In this document: one piece after another, positions 25,270-33,583 of the stretch
Layout of the letters: each line of letters starts with the position of its first letter
Numbering within the stretch: the first letter of the stretch is position 1
DNA from: an uncultured bacterium
GTDB taxonomy: Bacteria; Cyanobacteriota; Vampirovibrionia; Gastranaerophilales; Gastranaerophilaceae
NCBI GenBank assembly: GCA_902763805.1
Contig: CACWTN010000004.1
Coordinates: 55,510-119,509, forward strand
DNA length: 64,000 nucleotides
Reading direction: 5' to 3'
Position numbers and translations under genes: made by a program
The notes under the pieces: generated by a model
What the model saw: only the letters and a program-made list of their open reading frames with translations
The model's database searches: none
Told to the model about the DNA's origin: nothing

Positions 25270-25635
25270 ACTCTGCCGAAGCAAAGGTGACTAAACGTCA
25301 TGTTTGCTGAGAGGGGCGAACCTCTTTTCGTCAGAAAAGGCGTGAATTTCCGAGTTCATAAAACTTGAAAATTAAACTTTGGTTATTGCTTCTGTACAAA
25401 AGCTTGCAGTTTGACATGTTTGAACAGTTGGTATGATGTTAAATAATGCCACGGCTCGAAAACGAACCTAAAAAATTTGATTGTTCAATAATAGCAATAC
25501 TTTTGAGGAATTTTTGCAATTCAGGAATAAAATCAGAAACAGACAGTTTGCAATTTTTGGGACAGATAAATTAATTTCATTTAAGCATATGATGTCATTT
25601 TTTACCAATTTTATACAATTAGAATGAGGTGTAAT
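25270..25635. other. Left noncoding arm of the island
   Basis: About 365 bases without a convincing gene. It contains a GAGGGG-CGAA-CCTCTTTT hairpin near 25310-25330 with a 22-codon frame running through it (MFAERGEPLFVRKGVNF), and TTTTTGCAATTC at about 25511. The left copy of the 22-bp inverted repeat is at 25544-25565. The promoter of the methylase gene should lie between 25566 and 25635 (ATACAATT just upstream of the start). Confidence 0.5.
25544..25565. repeat. Inverted repeat, left copy
   Basis: A 22-bp sequence starting CAGTTTGCAATTTTTGGGAC matches the complement of 28874-28895 in 21 of 22 bases. The two copies enclose the restriction-modification genes. Confidence 0.75.
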
Positions 25636-27687
25636 ATGGCAACTATTAATAGCATTGAAGAACAGATAGAAGATATCGCAAAAGATTGGTTAAAATCTTT
25701 AAAAATCAAATATTATACAAAAACAGAAAGCATAAATTCTGAAATAGAAGATGCTTTAAAACGAGCACCGAGTAAAAGTGGCGGAGATGGGAATAATTAT
25801 CCTGACATAAAATTATTAGTTACAACAAAAACGAATCGTGTAATACCAGTAATGATTGAAGTTAAAGGTAAAAAAAGTGATTTAGAGAAATTAAACGAAG
25901 AAGGACAGGTTTTCAATCAGGATAAAGATGGTAAACCAAATTATACAAACATTCAAAAGTATGCAACTAATGGTGCTGTACATTACTCAAATGCGATAAT
26001 TAATTTAACCGACTGTTATAATGAATGTATTGCAATTGGCATTACAGGTTGGATGGAAAACAATGAAGTAAAAACAAAGTTTAAGACATATTATTTAAGT
26101 GATAAAACGTTAGGTGTTGCCAAAATAATAGATGATTATACTGATTTTAGTTTTTTGGCTCAAAATAACCTTGATGAATTGATTGAAAAAATAGATACAA
26201 TAGATTTAACAGATGAAGAAAAAGAAAAACAAACCACAAACCTTGAAAATTTAATAGAAATTAATCTTAAAAATCTTAATCAAGAAATGCAAGATGTTCA
26301 TAGTATTTCGGAAGATTATAGAGTTAAATTGATTTCTGGTCTTATTATGGCTGGATTAGGTGTTGAAAAAAACGGTAAATGTATTGTAAGTCCATTACTT
26401 GTTTCTGATTTAAAAGGTGAAGCAGGTGCTAAAACTCATGATGGTGTAGTGATTTTAAATAAAATAGAATCTTTTCTTGCAGAAAAGAATTTGCCCGAAC
26501 AAAAACGAGACATGATTAAAGAGGTCTTAGGCTTAGTTTTTATTTATTCAAAACTGTACGAGACAGATGAAAAGAATGAAAGTAAATTGAAAAAGGTTTA
26601 TAAAAAGGTAAAAGACGAAATATTGCCCTTTTTTAATCCTAAGTATCATATAGATTTTACCGGTAGGTTATTTAATGTTTTAAATGCCTGGGTTAAAGTT
26701 CCTGACGGAAGCCAAAATGATGTAGTTTTAACACCTCGTTATGTTTGTGAATTTATGACAAAATTGTGTAAGGTTAATGAAAATTCTTACGTGTGGGATT
26801 ATGCAACAGGTTCAGCGGGTTTCTTGATTTCAGCAATGAAAGAAATGATTAAAAAAGCAAATACAATCTCAGATCCTGATAAAAGAAATGCAAAAATATT
26901 AAAAATAAAAGCAGAACAATTAATGGGTATAGAAAAGCTCCCTGATATTTATATGTTGGCTGTTCTAAATATGATACTTATGGGAGACGGTTCTTCAAAT
27001 ATTATTCACAAAAACTCTTTAACAGAATTTGATGGAAAGTATGAAATGGGTGAACACAATGGGGAGCCTTTTCCTGCTGATGTATTTCTGTTAAATCCAC
27101 CATATTCAGCTGATGGTAAAGGTTTTATTTTCGTTGAAAAAGCTCTTAACAAAATGAATAAAGGTCGTGCCGCTGTATTAATTCAAGAAAATGCAGGTAG
27201 CGGGAACGGATTGCCATTTACTTCTAATATTCTTAAAAATAATACACTTATTGCAAGTATTCATATGCCAAATGATTTATTTTGCGGTAAATCATCAGTT
27301 CAAACTGCTATATATGTTTTTGATGTTGGTATTCCTCATGATGAAAAAGATAATGTAAAATTTATAGATTTTTCAGAAGATGGTTACTCAAGACAAAATC
27401 GTAAGAAATCAAGTCAGAATGTTAATTTAAGAGATACAAATAATGCAGTAGAACGTTATCAGGAAATTGTTGATATTGTACTGAATCGAAAGAAAGCAAC
27501 ACATTATTTTGATGATTTTGTTATAGATGATACAATAACTTTAAATGGTAATGATTGGACATATTCTCAACATCAAAAAATTGATACAGTACCTACAGAA
27601 AAAGATTTTAAAAAGACTGTTGCTGATTATTTAAGTTGGAAAGTTTCAACAATTTTAAAAGAGGAAAACCACGAAAATTTTCAATAA
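25636..27687 (+). CDS. Nuclease-adenine methyltransferase fusion (BcgI-like type IIB/IIG or type I-like RM subunit)
   Basis: One 683-residue polypeptide joins both activities. The N-terminal 100 residues contain a PD-(D/E)XK nuclease signature: Pro56-Asp57 in NYPDIKL, then Glu75-Val-Lys77 in PVMIEVKGKK. A helical connector follows, then an HsdM-type N6-adenine methyltransferase with AdoMet motif I (TGSAGFL, 391-397) and catalytic motif IV NPPYS at 487-491. The single-chain layout with a separate specificity subunit matches BcgI-type enzymes, which cut on both sides of their site. GAGGTG selects the ATG at 25636. The specificity gene overlaps its end. No separate HsdR gene is present. Confidence 0.87.
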   Translation: MATINSIEEQIEDIAKDWLKSLKIKYYTKTESINSEIEDALKRAPSKSGGDGNNYPDIKLLVTTKTNRVIPVMIEVKGKKSDLEKLNEEGQVFNQDKDGKPNYTNIQKYATNGAVHYSNAIINLTDCYNECIAIGITGWMENNEVKTKFKTYYLSDKTLGVAKIIDDYTDFSFLAQNNLDELIEKIDTIDLTDEEKEKQTTNLENLIEINLKNLNQEMQDVHSISEDYRVKLISGLIMAGLGVEKNGKCIVSPLLVSDLKGEAGAKTHDGVVILNKIESFLAEKNLPEQKRDMIKEVLGLVFIYSKLYETDEKNESKLKKVYKKVKDEILPFFNPKYHIDFTGRLFNVLNAWVKVPDGSQNDVVLTPRYVCEFMTKLCKVNENSYVWDYATGSAGFLISAMKEMIKKANTISDPDKRNAKILKIKAEQLMGIEKLPDIYMLAVLNMILMGDGSSNIIHKNSLTEFDGKYEMGEHNGEPFPADVFLLNPPYSADGKGFIFVEKALNKMNKGRAAVLIQENAGSGNGLPFTSNILKNNTLIASIHMPNDLFCGKSSVQTAIYVFDVGIPHDEKDNVKFIDFSEDGYSRQNRKKSSQNVNLRDTNNAVERYQEIVDIVLNRKKATHYFDDFVIDDTITLNGNDWTYSQHQKIDTVPTEKDFKKTVADYLSWKVSTILKEENHENFQ

Positions 27688-28829
27688 GCCCTCGTTTAAA
27701 AAAGTTAAAAGAAGATTTTATCAAAAACGGGGGCAAATTTGAAAAGTATAAAATTGGAAAATATTTTTATGTAAAAGGAAATCCACAATTAAATAAAGAA
27801 AGCTTTTGTTTTTCAAACGGTGCTCAATATCCTTATTTTACAAGAACAACATTTAATAACGGCATTTTAGGATATGTTGAGTATTTAGACGAAGAGCATA
27901 AAATAAAAGGGAATAGTCTTGCCGTTGGAATGATAGCAATGCAATTCTTCTATATGGAACATGATTTTTATGCAGGACAATTCACCAAAACAGTATATCC
28001 AAAATTTGAAAAATTTAATGCAAAAATTGCACAATATTTTATTTCAATATTTAACAAACATCAAGATTTACTGAAAAGTGTTTTAGTTAGAGATTTTGAA
28101 AATACTTTCATTAATTCATATATTGAATTTCCTATATTAAACAATCAAATGTCTTTTGAATACATAGAAAATTATATAAGCGAACTTGAAGATGAACGTA
28201 TAAGCAAGCTGACCGCTTACCTGAAGGCAAGCGGTCTTGAGGACTATAAATTAACTAAAGAAGAACAAGAATCGATTGATAGAATTAATAACAAAAAAGT
28301 AAAATTTGAAAAATATTCAATAAATAAACTATTTGATATAGCAACAGGTAGAGATTTTATTATAGGAAATACAGAAAAAGGAGATATACCACTTATAAGT
28401 CATACAAATGAAAATAATGGATTAGTTGCAAAGATAAAAGAAGTTAGCAACAGACGAATATTTGATGCAAACAAAACTATTGCTTTAGCAGATAGAGGCG
28501 TTTTTTATGCAACAACGCAAGATAAAAATTTTCACATTGGAACAAGGGTAAAGGCATTAACGTTTAAAGATGGGGCTAAATCAGAAGAAGAAAGATTATT
28601 TGCAACATCTTCAATCAATAAATTACAAGTGTTATTCGCAGATTATTTAACAAATGCAACAGATAAACTTCCTAGTTTACAAATAGAATTACCAACTATT
28701 AATAATAAAATTGATTATGGCTTTATGAAAACATATATAAAAGCCATAGAAAAACTTGTAATTAAAAATGTGGTAGACTGGCGAGATAAACAAATTAGTG
28801 CAGCAAAACAAATAGTTAATACTAAATAA
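27636..28829 (+). CDS. Specificity subunit of the RM system (HsdS/BcgIB-like)
   Basis: A 397-residue protein built of two similar halves, each a target-recognition domain followed by a long conserved helix. The half starts are alike: KFEKYKIGKYFYVKG near residue 34 and KFEKYSINKLFDIATG near residue 227. Spacer helices are YIENYISELEDERI and FMKTYIKAIEKLVI. Each half reads one part of a split DNA site. The best available start is TTG at 27636, inside the end of the methylase gene (52-nt overlap). No ATG exists near the junction, so the exact start and possible translational coupling are uncertain. A GC-rich hairpin at 28211-28236 marks the central conserved helix. Confidence 0.85.
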   Translation: MESFNNFKRGKPRKFSISPRLKKLKEDFIKNGGKFEKYKIGKYFYVKGNPQLNKESFCFSNGAQYPYFTRTTFNNGILGYVEYLDEEHKIKGNSLAVGMIAMQFFYMEHDFYAGQFTKTVYPKFEKFNAKIAQYFISIFNKHQDLLKSVLVRDFENTFINSYIEFPILNNQMSFEYIENYISELEDERISKLTAYLKASGLEDYKLTKEEQESIDRINNKKVKFEKYSINKLFDIATGRDFIIGNTEKGDIPLISHTNENNGLVAKIKEVSNRRIFDANKTIALADRGVFYATTQDKNFHIGTRVKALTFKDGAKSEEERLFATSSINKLQVLFADYLTNATDKLPSLQIELPTINNKIDYGFMKTYIKAIEKLVIKNVVDWRDKQISAAKQIVNTK

Positions 28830-29113
28830 AAACTTTATTAAAACAAAACCTCAAAAATCCCAAAATTTGCAAACTATCCCAAAAATTGCAAACTGATTAA
28901 AAATCGTCAAAACCCTTATAAAATCAAGTGAAAATGCCAGCAGTTAAAATGAAAGAAAAGTGCAAAAGTGAGCAGTTTGCTTTATTCTAGTCAAACTACT
29001 TCCGACCGCCAAAATCCCTACAACGAGCGGGCTTTACGAAAAATTGCAAACTGTCTGAAAATTGCAATCTGCACTATTTTCTACACTTACGCTTCGCCCT
29101 ACGCAAAATCAAA
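28830..29113. other. Right noncoding arm of the island
   Basis: No gene is visible in these 284 bases. Four direct copies of a TTGCAAACTG-type motif occur: near 28864, at 28881-28895, at 29039-29053 (AAAAATTGCAAACTG) and a weaker one near 29058. The second belongs to the 22-bp inverted repeat. Iterated sites like these next to an attachment site could be recombinase arm sites; that is inference. Confidence 0.5.
28874..28895. repeat. Inverted repeat, right copy
   Basis: The complement of this 22-bp segment matches 25544-25565 with a single T/C difference. Confidence 0.75.
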
Positions 29114-29130
29114 AAAATATGCCGCAACTC
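29114..29130. repeat. attR-like 17-bp direct repeat inside tRNA-Phe 3' end
   Basis: AAAATATGCCGCAACTC, identical to 25253-25269. The tRNA gene on this side is intact. Confidence 0.8.
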
Positions 29131-29192
29131 GGAATTGAACCAAGGACACAGGGATTTTCAGTCCCTTGCTCTACCAACTGAGCTATTGCGGC
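29120..29192 (-). tRNA. tRNA-Phe (GAA)
   Basis: The complement folds as a 73-base tRNA: acceptor GCCGCAA/TTGCGGC with discriminator A, D-arm with AGCTCAGTTGGTAGAGC, anticodon arm GGGACTGAAAATCCC giving anticodon GAA, and T-arm GGTTCAATTCC. The CCA end is not encoded. Its 3' end is the integration target of the adjoining island, and integration restored the gene. Confidence 0.95.
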
Positions 29193-29281
29193 ATATTTCT
29201 TTAATTTTCAAACGCTTTTTACAAGCACTATTTTTATTCTACTTGCTGAAAATATTTAATCAAGTATAAAGTTTAAAATTT

Positions 29282-29824
29282 CTATCCCTGAGGCGCAAAC
29301 CAGGCTGTTACGTTTCTTCCTTCAACAACAGGCTTCTTCTCTACTGTCAAAGGATCATTTGCCAAATCTGTGATAAAGCGGTTTGCCAAATCAATTGCAA
29401 GCCCTGAATGCTGCATTTCACGGCCTCTCAGCATTACAACAAGTTTAACTTTATTTCCCTGTGAAATAAATTTTCTTATACTTTTTAAACGAACTTCATA
29501 GTCATGCGTATCAATTTTGTAACGTACTTTGACTTCTTTTATATCAACAGTATGCTGTTTTTTCTTTGCTTCTTTAGCTTTTTTTTCAAGTTCGTAGCGA
29601 TATTTTCCGTAATTTAATATTTTGGCAACAGGAGGAGCTTGGTTTGCACTAATTACAACCAAATCCAAATCAGCTTCTTCTGCCATTTTTAACGCTTTCG
29701 ATGTAGGAACAACGCCAACGTTATTACCTTCTGCGTCAATTAATCTAACTTCTTTTACTCTAATTTTTTCGTTTATTAACGGTTTATCTTTACCTTTACC
29801 CGTATTTCTTTCTTCGTTTGAAAT
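29282..29824 (-). CDS. infC: Translation initiation factor IF-3, AUU start codon
   Basis: IF-3 binds the 30S subunit, blocks premature 50S joining and proofreads the start codon. Read from ATT at 29824 the protein has 180 residues, the normal length. It begins (M)SNEERNTGKGKDKPLINEKI with the N-domain RVKEVRLIDAEGNNVG, then the C-domain with GKYRYELEKKAKEAKKKQ and EVKVRYKIDTHDY. AAAGGAG stands 7 nt before this ATT. An in-frame TAA precedes the ribosome site, and no ATG, GTG or TTG occurs in frame until codon 47, which would delete the N-domain. As in E. coli, the rare start should let IF-3 repress its own synthesis. rpmI and rplT do not follow; tRNA-Phe does. Confidence 0.95.
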   Translation of the reverse strand: MSNEERNTGKGKDKPLINEKIRVKEVRLIDAEGNNVGVVPTSKALKMAEEADLDLVVISANQAPPVAKILNYGKYRYELEKKAKEAKKKQHTVDIKEVKVRYKIDTHDYEVRLKSIRKFISQGNKVKLVVMLRGREMQHSGLAIDLANRFITDLANDPLTVEKKPVVEGRNVTAWFAPQG

Positions 29825-29917
29825 AATTATTCTCCTTTATTTATTAGTACTAACATCTTTTATAATACCATGCTTTAGGCTTTTTGCAAGCTTACGGTAA
29901 TAAGAATGAATGTTTAA

Positions 29918-30967
29918 TCAGTTTATCTGCTCAAAATCAGGACTAAGTGCAAGCCAGGTATATCCTTTTTCATAGACAGACGGGATTTCAAGCACAAAAG
30001 TACCGCCATATTTACCTCTTACAAAGTTTACATATCCTTCAGATGCAAGAATATCCAATGCATTTTTTATTGTTTTTGCACTGACATTAAAAACTTCGGC
30101 AAAATTTTTAACAGACGGAAGCTTATCTCCCTGTTTACAGTTCTCAGCTATATATTTTTTAATACTCTGTTCAACCTGTTCGTAATAATACGGAATTTCT
30201 TCGTCTTGTGAATTTTTTGTTACTACAGTACCGTAATATCCCCTTCTGGTTTTTACAACACCTGCAACCGATAGAATTTTAACCGCATCATGTATCGTCT
30301 TAACGCTTACATTGAACATATCTGCCATGGCATTATTTGAAGGAAGTTTGTCACCTTCTTTTAAATTATTCTTTATGTATTTATTTATGTGTTCAGCAAC
30401 CTTTTCAACAAGAGTCTGCTGTTCTATATTAGCAACCTTAAAATCGACAGACTCTATGACAAAGTTCTTTCCGCATCTGGACAGAATTCCTTCCTGCTGC
30501 AAAAGATTTAATGCCGCCATTGCTGTTGCAAAAGGCATAACAAGAGATTCTGATAACTTTCTTGCCGAGATAAAAATATCACCCGGTTTGTAGTTATTAT
30601 CCAATATGATTTTTTTTATTTCTTCACTCGCAACTTCCCGTTTAGAGGTTAACTTTTCAGCATTATTCTCAGAAACATCTTTTATATAAGAACCGACCTT
30701 TTGGCGTGATGCAATTAAGCCTTTGTCTTCAAGTATTCTGTAAACATTTTGCATTGTTCCAAGGCTGACGCTTGTATGAACGGCTATATCACCCTTTTTG
30801 GGCAAATAATCATTAACTTTTATTTTACCTGTTTTTAATCCGTCTATAATCCATTTTTCAAGCCAGGCGGCAATCTTATTAACTTTATTTTCACCTGGAA
30901 GGAATGAGTGGACATGAGGTGCCATCTCCGCTACAGTTATTCTTCTTCCTTCAATGATTTGTGACAT
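29918..30967 (-). CDS. Regulator with four tandem GntR-type winged-helix domains
   Basis: A 349-residue protein that appears to consist only of DNA-binding domains. Four units of about 65 residues can be aligned at roughly 30-98, 112-176, 186-250 and 262-326. The clearest are the third (GDKLPSNNAMADMFNVSVKTIHDAVKIL) and fourth (GDKLPSVKNFAEVFNVSAKTIKNALDIL), each followed by a wing with GYYGT or GKYGGTF. The first has PKKGDIAVHTSVSLGTMQNVYRILEDKGLI. No effector domain of the FadR, HutC or MocR type is present. The start at 30967 (AGGGAT upstream) is preferred to a TTG at 31012. GntR proteins act as dimers, so a multi-site or looping mode is likely. Confidence 0.8.
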   Translation of the reverse strand: MSQIIEGRRITVAEMAPHVHSFLPGENKVNKIAAWLEKWIIDGLKTGKIKVNDYLPKKGDIAVHTSVSLGTMQNVYRILEDKGLIASRQKVGSYIKDVSENNAEKLTSKREVASEEIKKIILDNNYKPGDIFISARKLSESLVMPFATAMAALNLLQQEGILSRCGKNFVIESVDFKVANIEQQTLVEKVAEHINKYIKNNLKEGDKLPSNNAMADMFNVSVKTIHDAVKILSVAGVVKTRRGYYGTVVTKNSQDEEIPYYYEQVEQSIKKYIAENCKQGDKLPSVKNFAEVFNVSAKTIKNALDILASEGYVNFVRGKYGGTFVLEIPSVYEKGYTWLALSPDFEQIN

Positions 30968-31078
30968 TTTATTATCCCTATAATTAATTAAAACAATCAT
31001 ATCACATCTCAAAAATATGTCAAAAAGGGTAAATAAAAGGGAGTGAATAAGGTAGAAGCAAAAATATAAAAATAAAAA

Positions 31079-31099
31079 AGCCGGATATTTTATCCGGCT
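31079..31099 (-). terminator. Terminator of the GH13 gene
   Basis: On the minus strand AGCCGGATA pairs with TATCCGGCT over a 3-base loop and is followed by TTTTTTATTTTT. Confidence 0.9.
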
Positions 31100-31166
31100 A
31101 ATCCCTATATTATTTAATCGTAGTTTACTTAATCGTAAAATATACTCCTATATATTAAATCTTTTA

Positions 31167-33446
31167 TTATTTGATTACAGTGAAAAATTTAAACTCAGCA
31201 GGCATTAATTTACCGAAGGAAATTGAGTTTGTTGCAGCTACAAATTTTTCTTCAATATAATCTGTTCCGTCAAACCTGAATTCAGATACGATAGAATAGT
31301 CGCAAGAGAGTTCAATCATTTTGTCAAACACTTCTCTGCCTTCAACTACTTCTGTCCATGTATTGCCGTTTCCGTCATTCTTTTCAATTTTTTCAGTCGG
31401 AGATTGGCAATTTGCGATTACCAATATTGAGTTTTTCAAACCTTCTTTTTGAATCTGCCATGCAACAAAGCCGTCATCATCCTGTCTTATGATATGAGCT
31501 TCGCCGTCTGTAATAACAGGATTATTTTTTACAAATCTGTCAATTGCATCAAATTTTGAATAGAAATCGTAGTCTTTTTCTCTTTTCATAGAAACTTCAT
31601 TGCCGATTACGTATTCCATACCTGTTTTAGTAAAAGATTCATCACCGTCAATATACATAACAGGTCGCTGAGCAAATCTTCCGCCCGGAAGGAATTTATA
31701 CTTAAACCATTTAAACAGAGCACCCTGTTTACCCAACTGTCCAGGGTATCTGTCAATAGCTTCAAATTCACCGTCCTGATTGTTGTATGATTTAATAATT
31801 GAAAGCGGTGTTGATTTTTTTGTTGATGAATTGTAATTAGACAAATACAAGTTATCATCAGCAATTGCACTAGGTGTTTTTGCACTCTGTGCTACAATAT
31901 CATTACCCCACAAGAGGTCAAAATTCATATCTTCGTGGTATTCTTTGTAATAATTATCCCAGAGCATGTATTCGCCCAATACGGCAAAATAAGGAATCTT
32001 TTCTTTCATCGCAGTGTTTAATGCTCCTAAAACTTTTCTTGGAGCACGATAGCTTATCGGTTCGCCGTCTTTTTCCGAAACTTCATCAACAATGTGATCA
32101 ATATGGTCAATTCTGAACCCGTCAAAGTTGAACTCGCTCTGAAGATTTTTCATATAATCAATAAAAAAGTTTATAACATCCTTATTATATTTTCCGCTTT
32201 CAAGGTTAACGAAATAATAGGGTGTCTGACAATCAAGGTTGGCAAACTCTGTTACATCCTCACCGTTGAATTTATAGTGTTTGAATGTAGGATAAGATGC
32301 TCCTTCACTCATTTTGTCAAACACAGGAACGCCTGCAGAACACCATGCACCGCCCGGAGCAGTCCACATACCTTCTTTAATCAGTGTATTTATTATGTCA
32401 CCCTGATTTGTAATATCAGTTTCTTTAAGCTTTTTGCCTCTGATATTTCCGGCAACTCTGTTAATTATATTTCTTGCTTTCCTTTGTAATTTGTCCTGAA
32501 TGGTTCTTTCCAGCATAGCGTTTGAAAGAAATTCTTTCACTTCTTTCATCTTATCATTGATTTCATTAAAGATATTTTGGTAGTGTTCGGTTAAATCGCC
32601 ATAGCCTTCGCCCTTTAGGTCTTTTTTATACATACCGCTGACAATATCCAAATCATCTTTTAAATACTTATCTTTTAATTCGTCAGCTATTTTATCAACA
32701 TTTTTTGAAAGTTCATCAATTAGAGCGTTTATATCAAACCATCTTGCACACTCAGGATTTGTCAAAACTATTTTTGAAAATCTTCCTGTCTGCGGAAGTA
32801 TATCGTAAATTACCGGGTGTCCTGCAAGCTGGGTTAATCTGATAAACATTTTAACCTGCTCGTCTGCATTTAAACCTGTTGCATCAGTAATCTTTTTATC
32901 TTCAAGATTAGGGCTTACGCAGCTCGCCGTAGGAAGATACGCAACTCCGAATTCACGTGGGTGAAACGGTATTAGGTACATCGTTGTTCCGAAGATGTTG
33001 TTATCTAAATTTCCTGTCGGCAGAATTAAAAGCTGACGCATCCACGCCATAAATTTACCGCATTCTTCTGAAAAGTTTCCGTTGCCTAAACCTGCCAAAT
33101 TAGTTAACTTAATATCATGACCTTCTTTCTGTAACCAGGAAGAATCTTTAACATTATTTCTTGCAAGTACGCTTGTTTTTGAAAAATCAAATTTGCCGTC
33201 TTTAAATACACCGTTTGCAGTCCATTTGTATTCAAGGGCAAATAAAACTTCCGAGTCTGATAACTCTTCCAGCGCTTTGATTTGAGGGTAAGGAAGATAT
33301 CCGAATTTTTCCATAAGTGATTTTAAATATTCTTTTCTTTCTTCGCTTATAAAGTTAAAAGAATATAAATCTTTTAATTTTGCATAAAAAGAATTTAAAC
33401 TCTCACACTCATTCTCGACATCTTTTTTAAACAAAAATGCTAACAT
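31167..33446 (-). CDS. Cytoplasmic GH13-family glucan enzyme, divergent
   Basis: A 759-residue protein with an alpha-amylase-type catalytic barrel and no signal peptide, so it acts on intracellular or imported glucans. The catalytic set can be placed: nucleophile Asp447 in FDGFRIDHIDH, acid/base Glu492 in VLGEYML, and the third Asp at 558 in YNNQDGEF, which replaces the usual NHD. A long helical insertion (about 250-350, rich in Lys and Asp) separates the first barrel strands from the rest. Subfamily and substrate are not clear; amylosucrase, sucrose phosphorylase and glucanotransferase relatives all remain possible. AAGGAG precedes the ATG. An adjacent four-domain GntR regulator lies downstream on the same strand. 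Confidence 0.82.
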   Translation of the reverse strand: MLAFLFKKDVENECESLNSFYAKLKDLYSFNFISEERKEYLKSLMEKFGYLPYPQIKALEELSDSEVLFALEYKWTANGVFKDGKFDFSKTSVLARNNVKDSSWLQKEGHDIKLTNLAGLGNGNFSEECGKFMAWMRQLLILPTGNLDNNIFGTTMYLIPFHPREFGVAYLPTASCVSPNLEDKKITDATGLNADEQVKMFIRLTQLAGHPVIYDILPQTGRFSKIVLTNPECARWFDINALIDELSKNVDKIADELKDKYLKDDLDIVSGMYKKDLKGEGYGDLTEHYQNIFNEINDKMKEVKEFLSNAMLERTIQDKLQRKARNIINRVAGNIRGKKLKETDITNQGDIINTLIKEGMWTAPGGAWCSAGVPVFDKMSEGASYPTFKHYKFNGEDVTEFANLDCQTPYYFVNLESGKYNKDVINFFIDYMKNLQSEFNFDGFRIDHIDHIVDEVSEKDGEPISYRAPRKVLGALNTAMKEKIPYFAVLGEYMLWDNYYKEYHEDMNFDLLWGNDIVAQSAKTPSAIADDNLYLSNYNSSTKKSTPLSIIKSYNNQDGEFEAIDRYPGQLGKQGALFKWFKYKFLPGGRFAQRPVMYIDGDESFTKTGMEYVIGNEVSMKREKDYDFYSKFDAIDRFVKNNPVITDGEAHIIRQDDDGFVAWQIQKEGLKNSILVIANCQSPTEKIEKNDGNGNTWTEVVEGREVFDKMIELSCDYSIVSEFRFDGTDYIEEKFVAATNSISFGKLMPAEFKFFTVIK

Positions 33447-33583
33447 AGGGATTCTCCTTACTTAAAATGTTTGTCGTTGGATTTGTATAAAAATAATATC
33501 ATGCATATATATTTTATACAAACAATTGTAACGGAATGTAAATCATAAAAGCAAAATAAAATTTTACGGTTTTTTATTTGAGT

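Larger units (their letters stand above)
25253..29130. mobile_element. 3.9-kb genomic island at tRNA-Phe carrying a restriction-modification system
   Basis: The segment lies between the 17-bp repeats and holds two genes, both of the restriction-modification system, flanked by AT-rich noncoding arms with inverted and direct copies of a TTGCAATTTTT-type motif. It contains no integrase, transposase or other mobility gene, so it must have moved with help in trans or lost its integrase. Its genes use visibly more TTA, GAT and AAT-type codons than the flanking genes. Confidence 0.75.

Noticed and set aside
27636..27720. Programmed frameshift joining methylase and specificity subunit
   Set aside because: The frames overlap by 52 nt, but no slippery sequence or stem-loop is evident; a TTG start with coupled translation is simpler.
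25544..28895. Transposon ends
   Set aside because: No transposase and no target-site duplication flank the 22-bp inverted repeats; kept only as an unexplained repeat pair.
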